DNA from: Verpa conica
Lineage: Eukaryota > Ascomycota > Pezizomycetes > Pezizales > Morchellaceae
DNA: 64,000 nucleotides
NCBI GenBank assembly: GCA_033030425.1
Contig: JAUFSD010000019.1
Span: forward strand, 1 to 64,000
Reading direction: 5' to 3'
Shown here: piece by piece, positions 20,463 through 32,582 of the stretch
Layout of the letters: every line of letters starts with the position of its first letter
Numbering within the stretch: position 1 is the first letter of the stretch
Made by a program: the position numbers and the translations under genes
Notes under the pieces: generated by a model
The model's database searches: none
Told to the model about the DNA's origin: nothing
Seen by the model: the letters and a program-made list of their open reading frames with translations, nothing else

Positions 20463-23400
20463 ATTACACTAGTCACACTTAGCGTAAGGTTCCGACTACG
20501 AGCTACTAACTAAAATGAGTATTTGATGCTTTATTTTTTATTTTTTTATTTATCTATTTATAGTTTAGGGTACGGGACCTCCAAAATAACAATGGGGCAA
20601 TGGGGGCAATGGTTGAAGCTATCTGCGTACGCCCTCTACGGGGGTCGTCTCTAGTTAATGTTGAGTGCAAGTATCTTATTTACTCATATATAACTATTCT
20701 CTACATGTACGTGTAGTAGTTCAAGTAGTTCCTACCCGATTTTGCTATGGAATCGGAACTCGCATTTCGTTAGCTTAGTTGAAACTCAGATCAAGAGCTA
20801 AAAGAATATCGGGAGTTTTAAGGCACCTATTTCAATACCCGAAATCCACAGTACAGTTTAAAATTTTAAGGGAAAATGTCTGAGAATCTGTTATGGTCTG
20901 TAGTGAATAGTGCTAATAGTAGGATGAAAAATCCGGGCCGCCGGGTGCCGGTCGCCGCGTCGCTGGTTGCTAGGATAGCCCCAGCGTACGGCTCCGCTAG
21001 CTGTTTACGAGTGGATCTCACAGAAAAGAGTCGAGTAATGAGGCCCTTCTAGGCTTATAGAAGAACATATTTAAGTGATATCAATAACTAATTTTGAATC
21101 AGACTGTGGGTATGGTTATCTGTAGGTGACTAAGGATGAAGGGTTAGGGTTTCAATGATCAATAGAATTAATCTTTTCATACTACTACTAAATCATAGTT
21201 TATTATCAATATTGTGTTCTATAACCAGTGAAAAGAGGCCTTGGAAAGAGCTTGTAGGACCCATAATCAGGAGGAATTACTACCCCGGACGGACTATGCC
21301 TCATAGTCTGCGCAGTCGGAAGTCCGGGGGCCACTACAGGGGCCTCGTAGGGTCCCGGACCATTGCTACTAGTCTTATTCTACCATCTAAGGCGTCTGAA
21401 CTCCTATCCAGGGCATTCATCAGGGGTATATAAGACTTCGTTCATTATAATGGTCACCGCTGGCTATATAATCTTGTGATAAACTGGTAGTACTACCTCT
21501 AATTTTCTAACAAGCTTTACTTATCTAGATCCATAGAGATACTGCCCCATTACTAAAGTCCTAGAGACGCCCCAGTGGTTATCAACCTTATCCCTTGTGT
21601 TAGCATAGGTGCTGGTACTTGAATCATTCAAGTTAGTTGACTATATACCAGAGAGGCACGGAAGGATTTTCTTTTGAGGGCCTTTAAGTGTACTAGCAAT
21701 TGTTAAGTGTGTTAAGTATTGTTACACACATAAGCATTTGTTAAGTGTGTTAAAGATTGTTACACACGCAAGCATTTGTTAAGTGTGTGAAGGCATTTAA
21801 GCATTTTACTATTACGACCCAGTCTCCCCCAAGGGGTGGTTGTAAGTTGCTAAGAAGGGGAAGAGTTGTGCCTATAGTAGCCACATCACCATGTACCAGC
21901 TTGAAACGGCTCGCATACGTCTACTATATTCATACAGGTACTAGGCAGATATGTTTGGATGCGGCTTTAGGTGAGACGATGCACTGTTCCTAACGGAAAA
22001 CCTAAACTCCAGCAAAATCCGTAAATTCGCTGAAGACCAACTAGATATAGGAGATTCGAGACCCAAGAGGTAGATATCTTGAGGTCATGAGTTTTTTAGA
22101 AGTTTTATGTAGGATATTACTTTGTCTGGTATGGTGTAGCGAATGTGTCAAAACCTGTATCTATTACCGCGCGTGCTAAATAAACGCATAATATATCCCG
22201 TACTTGTCTATTGTAGAGGCCTGTGCTATACTCCTAATTCTACCTAAGCCTACTTTAAATCTAGCAACGACTTTTCAGCCTCGCACCAGTGACTTCTAGT
22301 GTATCACTGGTGGCCTGAAGTTTACCGCTAGTGGGGATCTATGCATTCTATACTCCCATTTTTTGCTATAGTCCTATACTAGCATACGTGTTCCCTCGAT
22401 TATATCTAAGAATAATCTAAATGTAGTGTCAGTAGCCTTAAGCGTACCACTGGCCGACTTTAGCATCACACCGGTGATAAGATATAATTTGACACAATCA
22501 CTTTAACATAGTGTACCGCATTAAAGCGATAAGTTTTTCAGTGTTAGATGTACGCGAGTATCACGCAGGGAGATATACTATCGTAACCCCTAACCTGTAG
22601 ATAAGCTGAATCTGTAAGAAAGGTAAACCCACCTCTCCACCTCCGCCATATATATATGTGTGATTATGCCTGTTTTTTGCTGGCTCCAAAAGGGTTCCTG
22701 CTATTATATTATAGAATCTTAAAACCGCAAACAAATTGTATCTTATGTAATAGCGTCTAATATGCTTAATAATTTATAATGTATCTAATAATTTGTAACA
22801 TGCTTAAACTTTATAACACACCTAAAACCTTATACTACGAATTGGAATTTGTAGCACCTACAGATTTTAACATAACTCACAAATACATATATATCATATT
22901 GATCTGACAAATATATTATGTTGACTGACTTAATATTGTATGCTACAAATATGTGCATGGCCACTTGGAGCACATATTAAGCTTAGTCACGTATCACATA
23001 GTCTAGCAAAGTAAATTCTTGCATAATGTGTGGCTTGTGCCTAGAATTAATTTAGAATATTCCCAATGCGCCTATAATTCATACTACTGTTTCATACTTC
23101 CTAGAAGGACCTTGTAGGTAGTCAACGCCGGCCTAAAAGCTTTCGCGTGATATTAGAGATCGTTATCGCAAGCTTTAAAACTGTTATTCATCTTATTATA
23201 CCAACGTGGAACTCTACCGTAAGTTCCTTTCGATGATATTTCTATAACCCGAATTGGTCTAAATGCGTAGCTATCCATGGGCATTGTGATAAGAGGATTC
23301 CCTAAGCGGTACTATATGTGAGATGAGTTCATACCGCCTTAGTAGTCTGCATTAGTGTAAGGGAGTATCGCAATCATGTGATATACCTTGGCGGCTGTGG

Positions 23401-23600
23401 GAATGAGACTAAATATATACTGCACAACGAGTCACGTGAAGAGACTTTGCGTATATGCTTCAGTCCGACTACTCTAATTCTTAGCCAGCGTCAAAAACAC
23501 CTTCGGACCATCCCTATCATTCCTTTTTCTTATTTTGAGCCAGGGGAAACACCAAATTTCAACCCACGTAAGGGCGCCTAACCCCCGCTCATGAAATTAT
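20463..23600. other. Gene-poor stretch with repeats
   Basis: No gene is supported. It contains a GC-rich element piece at 21278-21390 (CCCCGGACGGACTATG, related to 33499-33616 and 58890-58990), a tandem repeat at 21690-21800 and a run of ACTAGTG/CACTGG motifs at 22275-22500. The open frames seen are short or begin at GTG. Confidence 0.5.
21690..21800. repeat. Tandem repeat with TTGTTAAGTGTGTTAA core
   Basis: Two and a half copies of a unit of about 45 bp: CATTTGTTAAGTGTGTTAAA, then a GATTGTTACACACGCAAG-type segment. The core resembles the satellites at 4545-5550, 41880-41960 (inverted) and 43765-43950. Confidence 0.65.
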
Positions 23601-23631
23601 ATACTAATAGGTGGCAACAATCCTCAGCGAA

Positions 23632-26607
23632 ATGTCACCCCCTGATTCTATATCTCTCCGACACGCGGCCCGCGACTCAAACCACCAAAGTCCACAAAAT
23701 ACACCACGTTCTCCCCCCATTGTACCTGATATAGATAGCCCAAGCCTCCATCATGACAATCAGAGAGGCTCATACAGTACGACTCCTCGGCGGCGGCGGC
23801 TTAGCAACGATGCATACCCGACTACTGGGCCAAAATCCCTTAAAATTCCGCGGCGAACTGGCGAGAGGGATGATTTAAATCCTAAAACTGGGTTAAGAAT
23901 AGCTATCAGCGAAGCAACAGTAAGGGCGTTCAAATCACCAGCCGGTCCAACAATTGATCATGTGGCAAGAGCAATCACAAACCTGGGTATTCTTGGTGCT
24001 GTTGCCTTAGTATATGACGATGATGGGCGAGTTGGACCGAAACGCCTGGAGACTATTGTGGCCGTGTTGAACAAAGTGGTTGATACTACTGAAATGCTGT
24101 ATTCCTTCGGAGTAAAAGTTTGGCTGGAGGCTAGGAAGCGTCAAGTCTGGCTCTTGGACCCAAATGTAGGCACTGAAGAGAATTTTTACAAATTAATCAA
24201 CAAACCTGGCCTAGAAGCAATGAGTTTAGGTAGCAAGACTATTGGACGCCAGCTAGGTTCAATTAACACAATCACGAAGTCCTGGGGGCCAGACTGGAAG
24301 GACTATTTTGATGATCGATTCCCGAAGAAGGCCTCAGAGGGATTCCTCAGAGTACTTGCAACAATGGCAAGACAAGGCTGGACAGGAGATCAAGTATGGT
24401 ATGCAATGAATTGGGCACAGCACTTCCGTATAACCTGTGGTAAAGTCGGGTATAATAAAACACCAACATTTTCCCCTTCGGACGCTAGTAAGGCTTGGGA
24501 TAAGCTCCAAGAGATTCTCAAGGAGTATGAATCACCGGAAAAGGTCACTGAAGCATCAGTAATGAAAACGTTTTGGGTTGATAATTCCCCAAATAGACCA
24601 CCCAAACTAGGGGTAGAATTTGGGGGATGGAGGACTCACCAACGGGTAGATGTATCAGGAAGGGTGATCAAAGATAGAGTGATAGGCAAGATATCAAAAG
24701 TGAAGCAGAAGAGCCAGGGAAGAACGAATGAAAGCTCAGAGAACGGGGACGATGATTGTGAAAGATGTGGTGGCGGTGTTAATGAGAGACAAAAGGTGGA
24801 AGCCAGAGAACAAAGTGATGATAAAGGGAAGCCGAAGGATGAAAGTGAAGATGCCGTGATGGTTCTTAACATATTTGATAAGGAAGGCCAGAAGGGGTGG
24901 AACAAAGTTATTGTCCAAGTAGGGTCTCCGTATATTAGATCTGTATTATATTCATTGCTAACCACGGATATCCTCATAGCCACCAGAGTGGATGATCCAC
25001 CCAAGTGAACAATATCAAAAACGGATAAACTATGCGCAATTCATGGTACCTAACCACTTCGAAAATGGCGTTAAGCTTATGGAAGACCTTAAAATACTCG
25101 GCCACACATCATTTCCTATGTCACTCGAGTGGCATTCTATACTTGATATCATCGACGAAGAGTTACAGATGTATCGATGGCACTTGACCAAAGGACCCCA
25201 GGATGGTCACCTAATTAATTGCTTTCATTCCCTCGCCCGACAGCTATTAGCCCAAGACCCCTTAGTTTATGCTTTAGCAGTTGCAGGAAGGCAAGATAAT
25301 GGACACAAGTTTATCTCCTATCCCTTCCCGCCAACTTGGGTTAGGGAAGGCGATGTGTCTGCCGGGCATACACTACCTTGCAACGTTCAACAATTCTTGG
25401 ATAAGGAAAAGCTCAAGAAACGTGACACCTACCGGATGATTTTTCATTTAGATGATGAGATTCCAGGAACAGTCACTGAAATATTGGGCGGATTTACTGG
25501 CGAAAACTTAGGGCTCTGGCAGGAAGAAGTAAAGAATCGCGGTGACAGTGCTATGCTCCAGGCACCAATCATGATGGCGAACGTCTACACAGAGGAAGAT
25601 ACAAAATCGTTTGGGGACTTCACTCGCGCTCCATGCAAGCGTGGTGAACTTCGCTTACTTAGTCCTCATATTCCTTTTGGCTTCTCTAAGGGGATTGTCG
25701 CGTACAGTCAACATCGTACTCTGTCTCCGCACTATATTTCAATAAGCAACAGTGGCTACCTCGAAAATAATGAATTAGGAGTAGGTCTCGGAGAGATTGC
25801 GGGCGCAAATCGGTCCCTCGTATCCGTCTCCAATACTCCTTTGGGTACATGTAGTGGCTGGCATATTGGTGGGTATCGATTCCCTGCAACTGTAGAACTA
25901 TCAGGCATTTGGAGCATAGGTGATGCCCTACTTGGTTACATTTCTTGGGATAGCCCTGCTGTGCAAAGAGACTTGGAACGTCTCTTTATAACAGATACAA
26001 TAAGCCAAAAGAGGTTTGTAGCTGATGTGAGGAAAAAACTTGAGAGACGGTACAAAGAAAAAATGAGGGACGTCCGAAGCGCAGAGGCAAACCTATTCGG
26101 GGATGGATCATTTTACTTAAATAATGGCAGAGAGCCAGGGCCCAAATATCACGGATTAGGTAATTATATATAATTAGCCCGAAAGAGTTCAGATATTCTA
26201 ACACGGGTATAGTTCCTGAAGATACAGTAGTTACAGCCACAACAACACATAATTCAGGTGCAGAAGATTTAGCCTTATACCATGGCCTACAGGAAAATCA
26301 TACCCAACAGAAGGAGCCTTGTCGACGACAGTCAAAAGTAGATGGCTTGGTGGACGGCCCTGGAGGAGAAAAATCTAAAGGGGTGGGTTCTAAGGAGGAG
26401 TGTGGGGTACAGAGTACTGAATCAGGGGTTGGAAAGCAGAATTTAAATATGGAAGACGTGGCTCAGCCCTTTCCTGTGAGGAAGGGCATAGATACGGAAG
26501 ATCTGGCCCAGCTACCCCCGTTCGCCACGTCTCTATCCCCTGAACATGGAGATGAGCCTACAATCAGCCAATACGCCACGCGACTATTGGGTTATGTCTT
26601 ATCTTGA
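23632..26607 (+). CDS. Gene A: degenerate 2OG-dioxygenase-like paralog
   Basis: Three exons, 23632-24918, 24980-26159 and 26213-26607. The introns (61 and 53 nt) are GT...CTAAC...TAG and phases agree, giving 953 residues. ATG 23632 is the first in frame; a TACTAATAG just upstream suggests a 5' UTR intron. Seen: a disordered N-terminus; a helical domain (about 85-300) with TMARQGWTGDQVWYAMNW; a charged linker; and a C-terminal domain (about 430-820) with LARQLLAQDPLVYALAVAG, PCKRGELRLLSP and IWSIGDALLGYISWDSP. These blocks recur in genes B and C, so the three are paralogs. Against B's HxD...H...R, A keeps His559 but lacks the Asp two residues on and has Phe-Gly where B has the second His; the Arg remains. 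It is probably catalytically dead, acting as a binding or regulatory protein. The function is inference. Confidence 0.65.
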
Positions 26608-27674
26608 AGGAAGATCCTTCATCTGAAAAGAGTAACTTCTCACCTTTCTTGTGTATTTTTACCGGAAGATACCCTGGACCTAGATTGACTTTACAACGTT
26701 TGTTCTCGCACGGCCTGCGTTTTATATATAAACTATGGGTTACGTCTCATAAAGTAAAGGAATACAAAGTGTGGTTAAGCTTTTGTAGGTACTTAGTATT
26801 ATATGCATTGACCTAGAAAACCCTCTCTCAAGTAATACGTAGGAGCGCCTACCGTTACCACCTATGGCACAATGTAGAAGATTCTGTAGAGGGGTAGAGC
26901 GGCTAAGATAGCTCTATTGACGTAGATTATTTCAATGTTTCTACATATGCAGATTGTAGTTTTATCGATCCAAAACGACACCGAGAATGCTGCTTTTGGA
27001 ATATGGGTGTGGGAATACATGTCTGTTCTGGACCACCTATGAATGATAGGATTTCGCAAATAGACTGAGGATGAAGTATATCATTCGCTAATAAACTAGA
27101 GCACCCACCTATTCCTAACTGGCCTAAACCGTTTGTGCACTGGGCATAATAAAGGGAAAATTATGGTTATAATTTGAACTTAGTCATTCCAGGGTTAGAA
27201 ATTTTCCTAAAAGTTGTTTTATGATCTGGTCACCTAGTCCATAAAGTAGTTCTTATTAATTGGGTGATAGAATTTGGTAATCGGGTTGTAGAGCACAGGG
27301 ATTTCATAGTAACTGGGGTGGGTCTGGGCGACAACTAATTAGAAGGTATACGAAGACTCATTTAACCTCCAAATATTGTTCAATGTAATGTAAATCCTTT
27401 ACTGTGTCTGTGTTAACTATCAACTAGCCTTTGTATTCGGCCCGGCGATTTGAAGCACCCAACCCTGGATTCTTGGCACCTCGCTGAGGACTACCGTTCT
27501 CCGGTTCAATTAGTGCAGCCCTAGGGTAAATATTGTCCAAGACAGGATGGAATTCCTACTACAGGGCTTCCGGTGCTACCCGTTGCGAACGCTAGCTACG
27601 GATGAGTTCATTACATTAAAAGATTGAGCGATGTACAAGTAATATCCCGATTGGTAAACACCACCTCCTGTCTT
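26608..27674. other. Convergent intergenic region between genes A and B
   Basis: About 1.07 kb between the 3' ends of A (+) and B (-). No coding sequence supported. A TTTCGCAAATAGACTG piece near 27050 resembles fragments at 14900 and 60540. Confidence 0.5.
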
Positions 27675-30035
27675 TCAACCCAGAACTGATTCGTCAAGAC
27701 TTCCTGTGGGGCTGCTCTCGGAGAAACTCTCCAATTCTGTGCCCTCATTCATGGCTCGTAAGAGACCGCTAGCTGGGTCCGCGAAGTAAGAATAGTCTCC
27801 AAAGTAAGCCTCCTCAGCCTTGACCATGATATTGAATGAGGCATGGTAGTTCTCTATAAGCCTTTTTCTGACGTCATAGACGAACTCCCAGGCCTTTGCA
27901 TCATTTGGGCCGAGTAGAATATCCCTCTCACTAAGCACTGATGGCTCATCCCAACGCCGAAGCCCAACCATAGCATCCCCGATTGCACTACTACTGGCGA
28001 GTCGTACGGAGGCAGGAAAGCGATATTCTGGCCTACCATAGGCGAAACCATGACCGCTAGTGGACTTGAGCGGTACCTCCATATCTCTATGGCACTTAGA
28101 GATCTCGTCCCATGTTTCAGACTCGGCATTGTCCAGTCTCCGGTGATCTTCGTCGATCCCACAGTGCCAAACGAAGATTGTTCTACGTCGCCTGGTTGAG
28201 AGGGGCGTGGATCCGTGGATAATCTCCGGTCTGGAGATCCTGACACCACCGCGGGGACATGGCACAGGAACGAAGTTACCGAAGCTTTCCTCGTCCTCCC
28301 TGAGATATGTCTTGCTTACATTGGTGGTGAGCCCGTTGGAAGCTGCCTCCCTACCCTCAACCCGCTTCCACCACTCACGGATATGCTTGTGGAACCCGGG
28401 CACAAGAATGGTGCAACCATCTTCTTCTTCGTCGTCTAAAGAAAGGGTTGACTGGATGATGTTTGCGCCTCGACCATCTCTTAGTAGTGCGGGGACATTT
28501 AGGTCAAGGTGCTTGAAGCCTGTGCTCTCACCAATTGTTGTGTCTTTGGTATAGTACGGATAGCTGATTAGTCTCCAGTTTTGATCTGGTCTTGCTGCAG
28601 CCATCACTGCGTAATAAAGTGGATCTTGGCGAACTACTTGTTGAATTAAGGAGTAGAACATAGTTCTAGTCCATCCGTTCCTTGTCTTCCCATTCAGGTT
28701 GATATTCGTATGATATTTATACGCATTGAACTCTGAGTCGATGAGCTGGAAAATCTTACCGGCGCAGAGATAACTAAATGCATCTGGTAGGATGATATTC
28801 CCATCCTTTAGCCAAATACTCCATGACCCAACCCCTGCAAAGCGTTCAAAAATCTGTTCAGAATTGAAGGAAAAAGAGTGTAATTCTTCCTGTACTGTCC
28901 ACCTCCATAACCCAGGTGAAGGGTTCAGAGAACCATCCCCGGACTGAGATCTAAACCATCCTATTTCCTTCTTTTTTAGTATATCGAGAGATGACTTCTT
29001 AGTATGTGACAAGGCAAGCAGAACGCGGTGCTTAAGGGTCACACCATCCCGATTTGTGTAAAGCCCAAAGCCTTTGCCGGCTAGAGTTCTTAGGTGCCTA
29101 TGGCATATAGCTAGTCCTCCAGCACCATCCTGCCCGCATTCGGCCAGCGTTACTACTTCGTCCAAAGGCACCTGTGATCTATCCCACAGCTCCCCCGCGA
29201 ATTTGGCTTGTATATTGGGTGGACAAGCACAGTGCCCATTAGACACATTAAAATCGATTGACGAGGCGGGAGCAGCGCCTCTTCGAGAAGCGCGAGCCAG
29301 ATGGCTATGGGTAGTGGAATCACTCTGCGCTACATGGGACCTAGCGATGTCTGCCTTAACGAGTTTTACTGCTTGTTCCAAGTCACACGCTAGTACCGCC
29401 AGACAACTCCGGCTACGGTATCGGTTTTGGCGGTGTTGTTTTGCGTCGGAGATCTTTTGTAGACCTACTTCGCGACTACAAAGCCCGATGAGTCTCCGCA
29501 GATGCTGTAAGAAGTGTTTGCTGAATATTTCTGGCGTATCGGCCGGCTCAAGGAGAGAAACTAGGTCACATTTCCACTCTGTTTGAAGTAGGGCGTTGAC
29601 AGCCCTCCGCAGACTAAGCGAGCGGCGCCCTGCTTCAACAAGGGGGCTAATCTCTTCGTGCCACCCTACAGCAACCTGAAAGTCGACAAGGCACGCGTAG
29701 GAGGACTTCCAGAGCTCATTCTTGGTTAGATATTCCCAAGCAGCGAAGGCCAATACGTGGCTGTTCTCGATATCCGCCGGTAATTTGCGTAGAAGTTTGG
29801 TAAGCTCCTCCAGCATCTCCTCCTTAGATAGGGGGAGTAGCTTCTGTAGTAGGCTAACATCAAGTGATTCAATGTCTATCACTAGTCCGGCATGATTGTA
29901 GGTGGCTAGATCGGCTAGACTACGATTGGAGCTGCTGGTGGAAAGGGTATCCGGATTATGGCTTGATGTCGGGGATGCTAGGGTAGGTAGTGTCCCATCA
30001 CGATTAACCCCGTTTATCCGTGGATATTTAGACAT
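27675..30035 (-). CDS. Gene B: putative 2OG/Fe(II) dioxygenase, intact active site
   Basis: Single-exon frame of 786 residues from ATG 30035 (MSKYPRINGV); the frame extends 26 codons upstream without an ATG. The N-terminal half is helical with a Cys/His cluster (GHCACPP, then TLAECGQDGAGGLAICHRHL). The C-terminal half has FYSLIQQVVRQDPLYYAVMA, then KHLDLNV (His509, Asp511), then a TILVPGFHKH strand like the PGxH segment of phytanoyl-CoA-hydroxylase-type enzymes, then EIIHGST (His607) and RRTIFVW (Arg618). The HxD...H...R order and the 11-residue His-Arg spacing fit the double-stranded beta-helix of 2-oxoglutarate/Fe(II) dioxygenases (PhyH or TET/JBP-like). It then continues with SAIGDAMVGLRRWDEP, shared with A and C. 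The substrate is unknown. B is the only one of the three paralogs with all ligands and without introns. Confidence 0.65.
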   Translation of the reverse strand: MSKYPRINGVNRDGTLPTLASPTSSHNPDTLSTSSSNRSLADLATYNHAGLVIDIESLDVSLLQKLLPLSKEEMLEELTKLLRKLPADIENSHVLAFAAWEYLTKNELWKSSYACLVDFQVAVGWHEEISPLVEAGRRSLSLRRAVNALLQTEWKCDLVSLLEPADTPEIFSKHFLQHLRRLIGLCSREVGLQKISDAKQHRQNRYRSRSCLAVLACDLEQAVKLVKADIARSHVAQSDSTTHSHLARASRRGAAPASSIDFNVSNGHCACPPNIQAKFAGELWDRSQVPLDEVVTLAECGQDGAGGLAICHRHLRTLAGKGFGLYTNRDGVTLKHRVLLALSHTKKSSLDILKKKEIGWFRSQSGDGSLNPSPGLWRWTVQEELHSFSFNSEQIFERFAGVGSWSIWLKDGNIILPDAFSYLCAGKIFQLIDSEFNAYKYHTNINLNGKTRNGWTRTMFYSLIQQVVRQDPLYYAVMAAARPDQNWRLISYPYYTKDTTIGESTGFKHLDLNVPALLRDGRGANIIQSTLSLDDEEEDGCTILVPGFHKHIREWWKRVEGREAASNGLTTNVSKTYLREDEESFGNFVPVPCPRGGVRISRPEIIHGSTPLSTRRRRTIFVWHCGIDEDHRRLDNAESETWDEISKCHRDMEVPLKSTSGHGFAYGRPEYRFPASVRLASSSAIGDAMVGLRRWDEPSVLSERDILLGPNDAKAWEFVYDVRKRLIENYHASFNIMVKAEEAYFGDYSYFADPASGLLRAMNEGTELESFSESSPTGSLDESVLG

Positions 30036-31492
30036 TTGAATAGACTCAAAGCTGTCGTGCACTACCGTAAATATGTTAGCATCATGCTCTCCACAAAACG
30101 CGACCACAGACAATAACGCGAGTATAAGCTATAGAGTGGACCAACCTTCCAACAAATCATAAAAAGTAGACTCCCACAATCCCCCTAGTTCTGAGTTAAG
30201 GGGGTGGACTTAGAGGATATTATTGTAGGGAGTAGTGAGAGGAGGCTGGGGTTGACTCATTAACAAGCCAATACACGCAAGGATTCACAAAATCCGCCGC
30301 ATACCCCCCTCACTCAGCTATGGCAGGGCCCATGGCATGCCCCCCACTACTTCAAGTCACTCAGCTCCTTGATATGATAGCTTCAAAAGTTCAACTAGAT
30401 ATAACTTGTTTCCCGGATTAAGCTGAGCCAGGTATTAGGTGCCCTGTTATTAAGGCTAGACGAACCTTTATAAGTCGTAGCTTTTTTCATACTATTTACA
30501 GCTGTATTAGAGGGGGATTAGTGCCTAAAATAGGAATAAGCTGACTTGGTAGCCCCTGGATGTGTTTGAAGCTCCTCCGTAGTATCTTCTAGCAATGGAA
30601 CCTTCATGTATGCTGGAGCGGAGAACATAAATTGGTAGAAATGGGGGCGGAGAGCAATCAGCAGATGAGAAAAAAGACATGTAAACGAATAAATTATGAA
30701 GGAAGTGAAGGTGACATAAAGCTGGTTTATTATAAGCGTTTTTTATATTTTTCAAGCAAAAGGCGGGAGCAGAGGATTATCTTATCTCAAGGGCTCGTGT
30801 AGTTAATTGTTTAATTAATGATGAAAACCAACCTCCCGCCCCCCCGAAAAACACCAAAGTAGAGAACTCAGCTACGTTTTGTCTCTCCTGCTCCTCTTAG
30901 ATTTATTAATCCCCCGCTAATTTTCTCCCCCTGACATTTCTCAAAATCTCAAATAGAATGGGTTCTAGATTTAGAAGTTCAAAGTCCGGAATTATGTTTG
31001 CTACGTGGGACACTGGATTGCCGAATTCACGATTTTACGAAATTTGCGAGAGGTCTAGAAAACAATCCCCGGTCCCTAGAATCCTATCACAGGCAATCAA
31101 AGTGGTTTTTACAGAGAATGCAATTATCCATTGGATGGAAGTATAAAATTTTAGATTGGCTATCAAGGCAATCGTAGAGGAGCTTTGGGATTCCTACACC
31201 ATTAAGTAGAATGAGCCAAAGGCGTGGATTACGAAAGTTAACTACTATTCAAGAAAGTTGGTAAAGAGATAGTGGAAATGTCTTGGAATAAATTTACAAA
31301 AAACGTAATTACAGAGGTCAATGCGTAGGAAGACGATGAGGGGAGATAGTACGAAACTGAGAAATGATAGCGACTTTAGGACTTTCTTGGAGTTCATTAG
31401 TTTTTTGACTATTAATAGGCTCATTTCTCCCGTTTTCTTATAAGCGATCCAGCGAGAAATGAGCACTAGAGGGAGAAATAGTCGTATAAATT
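30036..31492. other. Gene-poor stretch upstream of gene B
   Basis: No convincing gene. An ATG frame of 62 codons at 30958-31146 has ordinary composition but no supporting motif; it could be a relic. The B promoter must lie in the first few hundred bases above 30035. Confidence 0.4.
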
Positions 31493-32072
31493 TTCTGGCC
31501 CGTTGGGGGGACCTGCCTATCGGGGGGACGTCCCCCCAACGGGCCAGCCTGGGAGCGGACAGGTAGGCATCCCCTGAATGGGTTACCTGTTGGAGGGATA
31601 CCAGTGTCCCCCATATGGGTAGGTGATAAATCATGACTCAATTATTTCAGGCACACCCTAAAAAAATTAACTTAGTAGTCAGAAAGATATTGGCCTATCT
31701 TGAGATATTTTAGGGATTTTTTATTATTTTTATACCATGGATTGTTGTCTCTGGAGATTTTTATATTGTAGGCACTTTTTGGTAGAAAACAATAGTTATA
31801 TGTTATCTGATAAACATGGGTGCTTTATAAGCAATGCACTTGAGTAAAATAGCAATGTACTAGGGTAAAATAGCTGTCTACCTGTTCAGGGTACGCTGTG
31901 TGTCCCCCCAATGGGCTACCCATTGGGGGGATGCCCTATAAAACTGATTTATTGCTACCTGTTGGGGGGATATCCCCTCAATGGGTAGCCCATTAGGGGG
32001 ATATCCCTCGAACAGGCCGGCCCATTCAGGGGACGTCCCCCCGATAGGCAGCGTCCCCCGGACGGGCCAGAA
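31493..32072. mobile_element. Foldback-type element, copy 1
   Basis: About 580 bp with long imperfect inverted ends: left TTCTGGCCCGTTGGGGGGAC and GCCTATCGGGGGGACGTCCC; right, inverted, TTCTGGCCCGTCCGGGGGAC and GCCTATCGGGGGGACGTCCC. Inside are further hairpins, for example CCCCCCAATGGG, three bases, then CCCATTGGGGGG near 31905-31931. A second, shorter member is at 47753-48125. Non-coding. Confidence 0.7.
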
Positions 32073-32381
32073 CATAAATATTTATTTTATTAAGGCTAGG
32101 ATTATGTTAGCCTCATTTAATTATTTGGGAGAAAAAACAAAGAGAACAGAACCTGCAGTAAACCTATAAATAAAAGTAACATCCAGATCACCTAAATTCA
32201 GTGTTACACTTGGCGGAAACGTTGCCAAGGAACAGCCATCAACCCCGTAAGAATAATAATTTGCATATTGAAAAGCAACCACCCGCTAACCCGAGTTATG
32301 CACTTGCTTATGATCTAGTTTTACCCTCCTAAGCTCCAAACAAACCGTGGCAAGCCTTTCACATCGCTCGGCCCTGGAGGT

Positions 32382-32582
32382 ATGTGTCATTTTGAAAAGA
32401 CAACCTACAGTTGCGACCATCATATACAGCGTTTAATCAAATACTGCCATTTTGCAAGGAATGATCCTTTTCACCAGTGTTGGGGAGTTGGGGTGGTAAA
32501 GCGAAAAAGGACTATTGCTAGAAGCTGCCTTAGCCCTGAATGTCACACACTAATGGTCGGCCAATATACAAATACTTCTTGA
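32382..32582 (+). CDS. Small Cys/His-rich protein (66 aa)
   Basis: ATG-initiated frame of 66 residues. Cys and His are spaced as in small zinc-binding fungal proteins: MCHFEKTTYSCDHH, then KYCHFA, FHQC and SCLSPEC, with a basic KRKR in between. A compact metal-binding fold is plausible; the role is unknown. The ATG overlaps a GTATGT donor-like sequence, so this could instead be intronic sequence. Moderate-to-low confidence. Confidence 0.4.
   Translation: MCHFEKTTYSCDHHIQRLIKYCHFARNDPFHQCWGVGVVKRKRTIARSCLSPECHTLMVGQYTNTS

Noticed and set aside
29074..29586. Plus-strand 170-codon frame
   Set aside because: It lies antisense inside gene B, whose motif content is much stronger.
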